This document shows positions 58,747 to 64,000 of a stretch of DNA of 64,000 bases, in pieces; positions within the stretch are counted from its first letter, which is position 1, and each line of letters begins with the position of its first letter. A program made the translations under genes and the position numbers. A model generated the notes under the pieces. The model had not been told where the DNA came from and searched no databases. It saw only the letters and a program-made list of their open reading frames with translations. The stretch comes from Spirogloea muscicola. Its lineage: Eukaryota > Streptophyta > Zygnematophyceae > Spirogloeales > Spirogloeaceae. Location of the stretch: NCBI GenBank assembly GCA_009602725.1, contig WELB01000037.1, forward strand, positions 724,445 to 788,444, given 5' to 3'.

Positions 58747-59568
58747 ATGACAGAAAGACTCGAAAGTTCTAAATGGAGTCTCTGCTTTTGCACAGGGTGT
58801 AACAAGACCTATGCATATCTAGGATTGGACAAAACGGGGAAATATACTGCCTCGTACGAGGGTACGCACACTGTAATTCACAAACGAGAGAAATCTGGAG
58901 AAGATTCAGAGACTACATGCCCCTTATGCTACTATATTACCAAGGGAAACGCTACAAAGTACGCAGATGCAGCAATAAGATACCGCGATGTATTTTGCGC
59001 TACAAGAAGTGGCAGTATTGTAGATGGGAAATACGAATGCTCAATAAACCTAGATGAATGGTCAACAAGAAGTGTTGCCCTGCTGTCTAAAATGGTGAAA
59101 AATATAGCAAAATACGCGGAAAATCTTGACAACAACGTGCAACTCTCTAGCAAAGAAAAAAGCTTGCCATTTGTGCATAGTCGTGTAATCCTAAACAACA
59201 TATGTAATTTAGAGTTTTATGATAGCATAACAGGGGATAGGGTTCTTGTAAACAAAGATAAGATAATGCTTTCTGTGTGCGGAAAGGCAACGATGGGAGA
59301 GGGAGCTGAAGGAAAATTGGTATGCAAAATAAATGTAAGAAATCATGGCACATCTGACAACGAAAAGTTGCAGTGGATGCATGAGAGCACACAAAATGCC
59401 CTGTTTGTAAAAGACATGCTAACTACGGACATCATCGGAGGCAGCACATTTAAGCTTGCTATCCCATATATAGACCATTTTTATAGGATAATTGAGCCAA
59501 TACTGTCTGATGCTATTAAAGCTCAAGAAATAGAGAATATTACTCAGTGCTTTGTGGAAATGTGTTAG
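58747..59568 (+). CDS. Orphan intronless ORF in the virus-derived block (273 residues)
   Basis: A single open frame that looks whole, with AT-rich codons unlike the host genes. The N-terminal part has paired cysteines (FCTGCNKTY, about residues 14-22, and CPLCYY, about residues 58-63), spaced as in a zinc-binding domain. The rest is mixed alpha/beta in character with no membrane segment or signal peptide. I recognise no family. The position inside the AT-rich block, the lack of introns and the base composition suggest a viral origin (inference). Confidence 0.65.
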   Translation: MTERLESSKWSLCFCTGCNKTYAYLGLDKTGKYTASYEGTHTVIHKREKSGEDSETTCPLCYYITKGNATKYADAAIRYRDVFCATRSGSIVDGKYECSINLDEWSTRSVALLSKMVKNIAKYAENLDNNVQLSSKEKSLPFVHSRVILNNICNLEFYDSITGDRVLVNKDKIMLSVCGKATMGEGAEGKLVCKINVRNHGTSDNEKLQWMHESTQNALFVKDMLTTDIIGGSTFKLAIPYIDHFYRIIEPILSDAIKAQEIENITQCFVEMC

Positions 59569-59900
59569 TAAATTGTTTAAAAAAATTTACTAATAACTGG
59601 TGCAAACGCACTGAGTAAAAGTATGTCTGTAAAATACATGTAATTTCAAAATAAACACACTCAACAACTTTTGAGGCCACATTGCGCTAATTACTCTTCA
59701 CCATGTACAGAATAATCCAATAAAACCAAAGCATAAGGTGTTGATAGCGTAGCCGACTTGTAGCTATGTATTATGCTGCGCTGAACGGCTACCCGCACCT
59801 TGCTTTTGGCAGCTTCAGGTCCTGCAAAAACTCAAGGTCAGCTTTGTTGTTAGCCATTTATGCACAGAATACCCGCTGTTATTATCTCATCTCATGCTCA

Positions 59901-59929
59901 ATTTGAGAGAGTTGGCAACTCTCTCAAAT
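59901..59929. terminator. Perfect hairpin (14-base arms)
   Basis: The sequence atttgagagagttg-g-caactctctcaaat is a perfect palindrome with a single central base. It lies about 330 bases after the orphan ORF. Giant viruses of the mimivirus group end transcripts at hairpins of this sort (established for Mimivirus); use here is inference. Confidence 0.6.
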
Positions 59930-60004
59930 CATAGGCATGCACAAGATAGAGACATATGATTAAGTTAAGGTGGTACCTAACAGAGAGTTATATCGATAAA
60001 GATG

Positions 60005-60128
60005 CTGTGCACAGGTGACCAGCTCTATATATTGTTTACAACTGTGCACAGGTGACCAGCTCTATATATTATTTACAACTGTGCACAGGCTGCGAGACAG
60101 TTATATCGATAAAGATGCTGTGCACAGG
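60005..60128 (+). repeat. 37-base tandem repeat and a related longer duplication
   Basis: Two copies of a 37-base unit beginning ctgtgcacaggtgaccagct (60005-60041 and 60042-60078, one mismatch), then a third partial unit. The preceding phrase gttatatcgataaagatgct also occurs twice (about 59988 and 60100), so the array sits in a larger duplication. Confidence 0.85.
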
Positions 60129-60169
60129 CTGTTGTCGGCATTGCCTATACCGGTGCCAACATAATCGCC

Positions 60170-60361
60170 ATGTATTTATCTGCGGTCGACCATTACAAGC
60201 AGTGCTTCTGTGCTATACGCCGCTATCAAGCTCCTGCAATAATCGGCTGGAAGGATCTTAGAGAATACTGCAGTACGGGGTTATACGCACTTATTGCGGT
60301 AATTGCAGATCATGCTTACTTTACACTGAGTTATGCTAAACACAGGAAACACGAAGTATAA
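60170..60361 (+). CDS. Small ORF in the virus-derived block (63 residues)
   Basis: Starts MYLSAVDHYKQCFCAIRRYQ and has a hydrophobic stretch GLYALIAVIADHAYF that could be one membrane segment. It is AT-rich and intronless. It ends just before the left arm of the hairpin at 60384. Too short for certainty. Confidence 0.4.
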   Translation: MYLSAVDHYKQCFCAIRRYQAPAIIGWKDLREYCSTGLYALIAVIADHAYFTLSYAKHRKHEV

Positions 60362-60383
60362 GTGTATAAAAATACCGAGATTG

Positions 60384-60497
60384 TCTGTGAGAGAGTTGAG
60401 AGAGTTGATAGAGCCCTTTTTACTCTTCCCAAATGCCAGTTCTAAAAAGACAGCCCTGTACATAAGTTCATATTGACTCTCTCAACTCTCTCACAGA
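60384..60497. terminator. Inverted repeat (22-base perfect arms) between convergent ORFs
   Basis: Arms at 60384-60405 and 60476-60497 are exact reverse complements (left arm begins tctgtgagagagttgagag). They enclose about 70 bases between a + strand ORF ending at 60361 and a - strand ORF ending at 60623. This is a candidate shared transcription end signal. Confidence 0.65.
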
Positions 60498-60622
60498 TAT
60501 AACAGAATTACCCTTATACTACTATTTTCTACAGATCTTTATAAGCTGTTTTTGATTGGCACTATGGTGTCTCAAGGTTGTGGAATGCGCACGCCTGGTT
60601 GATGCTGACAGCCAAGGATCCG

Positions 60623-60940
60623 TCAGAAGCAAGCGTTTGTGCAGTCTATGCACCCATCGCACAACGAGTCTAAGAGGAGAAAAGGGAAGACAACTACTAT
60701 GAACGCTCCGTAAAATACCCCTGTTACTACCCCAAACGTGCTCTCCCAACAGTCGGGTTGACTGCCCACCTCGGCATTCACAGCCGCCGGTATAGGTGCT
60801 GCCGCAGGCGCAGTTGTCGCCACTGCAGTTGCCGTCACAGCTGTAGCCGAAGGGGCATGAAGTCCACGGGCGCAGCTCAGCACCTCCTGGTCCATGCCGG
60901 TAAAAGGGTTCGTGGGACAGGAGGGCACGACAGCACTCAC
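60623..60940 (-). CDS. Small membrane-protein-like ORF in the virus-derived block (105 residues)
   Basis: Reads MSAVVPSCPTNPFTGMDQEV, then an Ala/Thr/Pro-rich linker (TAVTATAVATTAPAAAPIPA), then one strong hydrophobic segment TFGVVTGVFYGAFIVVVFPF and a Cys-rich tail (CDGCIDCTNACF). The layout suggests a single-pass membrane protein. A second reverse-strand frame overlaps it; this one is preferred for the membrane segment. Family unknown. Confidence 0.5.
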   Translation of the reverse strand: MSAVVPSCPTNPFTGMDQEVLSCARGLHAPSATAVTATAVATTAPAAAPIPAAVNAEVGSQPDCWESTFGVVTGVFYGAFIVVVFPFLLLDSLCDGCIDCTNACF

Positions 60941-61108
60941 AAGCTACTACCAATCTAGGATATTGTCTCTTATAAGGATGACAGGTCCTGTACAGCTAGG
61001 TATCATATTGTGTCCCTCCATGCGCTCCTTCTGGTTGCGGAGATCTCATAATATGCTGTGGCTTACCATACTGCAAGAGAGACATGACACCAGGTACCTG
61101 TTCTGCGG

Positions 61109-61153
61109 ATCCTTCAAACTTACTAGGACCATGCGTATGTAAGTTTGAAGGAT
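61109..61153. terminator. Inverted repeat (14-base perfect arms)
   Basis: Arms atccttcaaactta at 61109-61122 and its reverse complement at 61140-61153, with a 17-base loop. This is the third clean hairpin in the virus-derived block. Confidence 0.6.
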
Positions 61154-61501
61154 TGCACAAATATAAGTGCAAGTCTCTCTTTGGCTTCTCTGTTTGGTGT
61201 GATTCTCCTTAAAAGAATCATGGCCTTCTGATTGTACCGCGTATGGCCTCCACTGAAGCGACTGGGGCGGAAGGCGTAGCGTATGCTCTCAGTGGTACCC
61301 CCCTACCCCCTCTCTTATACGACTTCCTACACCCTCTAACTCATGTACTCATATTATAAATTTAGTCACAACTATCAGAAAATAGAGAATAAATGACAAT
61401 AAATAGATAGTGCTATACAGATTATGTGCTGTACTCAAGCGTACTCATCGTACTCAAATTGAGTATTTTAGCGCTGTAAAACAGCGAGTAACATACGGGC
61501 G

Positions 61502-61951
61502 ATGGATAAGGACTTCGAATTCATCCGCTCGTTTTGTCCAAGGTTTGTCCCGTGCCACGTACAGTTAGACTCTCACAAGAGCAAGCACAAGAAGGTGCCC
61601 GCAATATCTGGGTGGACTAGCATAACGCCAGAGCAGTCTCAGGAGATCATATCAAGGAAGGAGTATGCAGGGCACAAGTACTTCATATTCCTTACAGGCG
61701 ATGGCACAGGGCTATTCGTTGTGGACATAGACCGTAAAGATAGCAACCGGCCTGATCATATAGACAAGATCGACGGTGTAGAAGCATTCGAGATGTGGTG
61801 CGGGCCGATAGGAAACCCAGATACCTTTACATCAAGGACAATAGGTGGGGGCTATCACAAGGTCTACAAGCTGACAGACGAGCTCGCAGAGAGCATAAAG
61901 AGCGGGCAACTAGTACCGAATGTACTGTGCGAGATACTGTACAACGGCAAG
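61502..61951 (+). CDS. Viral primase-polymerase (AEP) N-terminal part, cut by a LINE
   Basis: The first 150 residues match the bifunctional primase-polymerase of large DNA viruses and their relatives, in which it is usually fused to a D5-type helicase. Key motifs: KKVPAISGWTS (about 30-40), FIFLTGDGTGLFVVDIDRKD (61-80, with the metal-binding D-x-D at 75-77), DGVEAFEMW (91-99), TSRTIGGGYHKVYKL (109-123, with the G-G-G-Y-H motif) and CEILYNGK at the end. The N-terminal part looks whole. From 61952 the frame runs into LINE sequence, so the helicase half is not present here. It is fossil viral sequence. Confidence 0.82.
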
Positions 61952-62580
61952 CCGGCCCGTCCGCCAGGCTGGCGCCCTGCCGGCCCCGCCGCGTCGGGGC
62001 GGCACCGCCCAGGGCGGGTGTCGCCTGGCCCGGCTGCAACCGTGGCCTTCCCGTCAACCCCCAAACCACAACCCCAAACCCGGGCTTGCCAAAACCCCGG
62101 CCCGAACCCCAACCCCTCGGTCCAGCATCGACGCACACCACTGGCCATGCAGCGGGCAGCGCAGACCAAAGCAGCTGCAGCATCACATCCACTACCCCCA
62201 CTGCGATCAGCTCCTGCCAGCTGCAGTCGATATCTTTGGTTGTTTAGGTCCTCCTGTCCACACTCTCCTTCAGAATACAGCCAATCTAGGCTATGCACGT
62301 CGCGCAGATGTGCTTCCGGCTGAGATGGGCTTGCCAGCTGCACATATGTCGTTCTTGCGACGTCGAGAGTAGGCCTGCTCACGCTCATGCTTTGCATCCG
62401 AGCTCTGGTTGTGGCAGAAGGGCTTCGGAATTGCCATCTAGTATTCAGACATCGATTAGCGACCTTTATGTGTAGACCCGTGGTCACTGAGCGGGTCAAT
62501 ATGGAGTATGTGATGTACGTCATCAGTTGTGCTTGCCTTTGTGCTTAGCCATTTTGGCCTTCGAGTATTTCAAATACACG
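61952..62580 (+). mobile_element. LINE inserted in the viral primase gene
   Basis: The sequence changes from AT-rich to very GC-rich at 61952. From about 62115 it is a diverged version of the LINE ORF end (Q-L-L-P-A-A-V-D-I-F-G-C-L-G-P at about 62211-62252, A-R-R-A-D-V-L-P-A-E-M-G-L-P-A-A at about 62297-62342), with the S-D-L-Y-V end at about 62455-62475 interrupted by a stop. Then comes a tail ending caaatacacgac at about 62582. The 5'-truncated end is at or near 61952. By eye it is more diverged from family A than the other copies. Confidence 0.78.
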
Positions 62581-62589
62581 ACAATTCCA

Positions 62590-63387
62590 TTCTCTTGGAG
62601 CAGAGCGCTTCGTGCTTGTGACCACTTGAGTCGCTGTGTACATCAGCACTTTTCTGGCCCCTTCTAATTGTGTTCGACTCTCTTTTCCGGGCTGGCCAAT
62701 ACAGCCATCGCCCTCTACTGGAAGAGTCTAATTTTCGTCGTGGTTCGCTCGACCAGCAAGTAGGTGCTCGTCCGCGCAGGACGGCGGCCGAAGGGCCAGC
62801 CCCGAAAACTCTGGACGTGCGGCTGCTAGGAAGCCCCGACGAGAGAGGCCAACCCCCCCGGGAAGGAGCATCTTCTCTCCTGCGCGCTCCATGCTAGCTT
62901 CAAACCTAAACCCAAAAGCCCTAAGTCCAATTTCCGGGCTGGCTGCTGCTCAGAGCCATCACCCCTTCAGTGTCTGTCGTCAGTCCACGGCGTGCAAGCT
63001 GCCCGACTGAGAGGCTGCACTCGGCACGCGGTGCGCCTCCTGCGGCACCCGCAGCTCCTCCAAGTCGCCCACCACCACCTGTGCCCAAGCGCAGCGCCGT
63101 GCTGGCCTCAGCTGACGCTGCCCGCCTGGCTCCACTAGTAGTGCACCCCTTCAGCCCCACTGCCCACAGCATGGGCCCAGAGTGGAAGGCAGCATTCCAA
63201 AAGCACACGACATTACGAAGCACTGCAGCCTTGCGACATGTCCCGCCGGACAAAGGGCAGTCATGAGTCTGGAAAACGCGCTATGTACGACACCGCTCGC
63301 TATGCAAGCATACAGGACAGTGCTTCACACGTTGATCACGGCAGTCGTCCAACGGGGCCAGCGAAGAAGCTCACAAAACCCCGGGAC
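62590..63387. other. LINE tail pieces and unassigned GC-rich sequence
   Basis: Two tail-like phrases (ttttccgggctggccaatac near 62684 and ttccgggctggctgctgctc near 62931). A + strand frame from 62970 to 63266 (PPSRPPPPVPKRSAVLASAD inside) has no known family and overlaps the 3' side of the DNAJC11-like gene. Confidence 0.4.
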
Positions 63388-64000
63388 TCAGCAGCTCACA
63401 AATTTTGGGAGAGTGGCCACGAGCAGGCGCAGGGGGCAGTGCATGACCTGGTGCGGTTGCCCTTGCCATGTATATCGCACGCGCAACCGTTTCTCCTCGC
63501 CTGGGCAGGGGTCGCAGAAGCCCATCAAACCAGCCTTTCGCGTCCCAGCATGCAGCTGCGCTCCATGCCAAGTTTGCCGAAGGTCTTTCAGTGGCTGGTA
63601 GCTTCAGATAGCATGTTCAGATAGCAGTAAGATCTCCTCAAATATCCTCTCACATGATAGATCCGACATAAAGCAAGAGTCCTGGCTCGTGTCAATGCAT
63701 CTGCAGGCTGGGCGAGCAGGGCTCGAGATACCACGGACCAGCAGAAACCCGGCGTCATCGACCAAGAACTGAAGAGGGGTCCGCACATCGAGGTAAGGTG
63801 GTGGAAGGTCCCCAGCTGCGCCGCCATTCTCCTCCAGCCGGTCCTCAGCCTGCAATGCTTCTGGCTGGCCCCCAGGCACACACCTGCCGTTCGACAGGCC
63901 AGGAGGCTGCAGATTACCATAGACAGCCGATGTGATCACGACGCCGCCCTTCTCCAGCTCCTTCCGCTGCTTACGGGCGGCGACTGGCGCCATGAGGCTC
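63388..64000 (-). CDS. DNAJC11-like protein, C-terminal end (partial)
   Basis: DNAJC11 homologues are DnaJ proteins with a conserved C-terminal domain (DUF3395); the animal protein acts at mitochondrial cristae contacts. Two reverse-strand exons are visible: one running from beyond the window edge to 63739, and 63555-63388. Together they read [39 protein letters not shown], then [20 protein letters not shown] and [17 protein letters not shown]. The G-F-C-D-P-C-P-G motif is diagnostic. The last exon, if read through, stops at 63388; a donor at CAG-gtcatg (near 63450) could instead lead to another exon. The J domain and 5' part are outside the window. Confidence 0.88.

Larger units (their letters stand above)
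58000..61951. mobile_element. Endogenous DNA-virus-derived block (giant-virus or Polinton-like virus type)
   Basis: About 4 kb of AT-rich, intronless sequence unlike its neighbours. It holds a primase-polymerase at the right end, an orphan ORF of 273 residues, two small ORFs, tandem repeats and several perfect hairpins between genes. Together these fit a fragment of a large or mid-size eukaryotic DNA virus genome integrated in the host. Parts of it are degraded (a few breaks in the leftmost gene remnant) and part looks whole. The right side is cut by a LINE insertion, and no further viral gene is visible in the window. Age: not brand-new, since a LINE has landed in it and one gene has decayed, but the long open frames argue against great age. 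Confidence 0.7.

Noticed and set aside
60522-60953. Cys-rich reverse-strand frame of 143 residues in the viral block
   Set aside because: Overlaps the 105-residue frame that contains a clean membrane segment and Ala/Thr linker; the latter looks more like a real protein, though I cannot exclude the other.
1-64000. tRNA, rRNA or snRNA genes
   Set aside because: No cloverleaf, rRNA core or snRNA signature was recognised by eye; a covariance-model scan would be needed to be sure.

Overview
The window looks like nuclear DNA of a green plant-lineage organism, most likely a unicellular green alga (inference). The genes are rich in short GT-AG introns. The gene set is typical of Viridiplantae: a GH100 alkaline/neutral invertase, SMG7, a CSB/CHR8-type remodeller, an AP2-domain protein, a fused parvulin-rhodanese protein and a plant-type class 3 lipase. 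Plant-type TTTAGGG repeats sit in one intron. A nuclear copy of mitochondrial DNA keeps the nad5-nad4 order known from bryophytes and many green algae.

Layout. 1-1.9 kb: LINE tail fragments around a mitochondrial insert (nad5 end, nad4 start). 3.3-10.5 kb: ribosomal protein eS7 and SMG7, both on +. 12.2-16.1 kb: neutral invertase on -, convergent with SMG7. 17.1-18.1 kb: mosaic of LINE tails. 19.4-27.2 kb: ERG28 (-) and CSB/ERCC6 (+) as a divergent pair. 28.3-31.1 kb: double AP2-domain gene (-). 32-36.3 kb: LINE cluster holding the best LINE coding remnant, the C-terminal nuclease part of an RLE-type element. 36.3-37.8 kb: TAF9 (+). 39.1-39.7 kb: LINE tails. 40.0-42.5 kb: PpiC-rhodanese protein (STR12 type, +) carrying a frameshift and an internal stop. 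43.1-47.7 kb: class 3 lipase (-) with a duplicated piece of its last exon downstream. 47.7-52.6 kb: LINE tails and one unassigned gene. 55.9-57.6 kb: selenium-binding-protein-like beta-propeller gene (-) whose 5' part I could not find. 58.0-61.95 kb: AT-rich, intronless block of DNA-virus origin ending in a primase-polymerase that is cut by a LINE. 63.4-64.0 kb: 3' end of a DNAJC11-like gene (-), which runs off the window.

For eight genes every exon joins in phase with consistent splice sites: eS7, SMG7, invertase, ERG28, CSB, TAF9, the lipase and, apart from its missing 5' end, the AP2 gene. The genes have unrelated housekeeping roles: translation, mRNA decay, sucrose cleavage, sterol synthesis, DNA repair, transcription initiation, lipid hydrolysis and protein folding. 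I see no operon-like logic. The two signals that stand out are the virus-derived block and a modular family of LINE 3' tails. The LINE tails share a coding end (S-D-L-x-x-L-T/S-R-G-Y-stop) and a small GGGCTGG...CCAGCCC hairpin.
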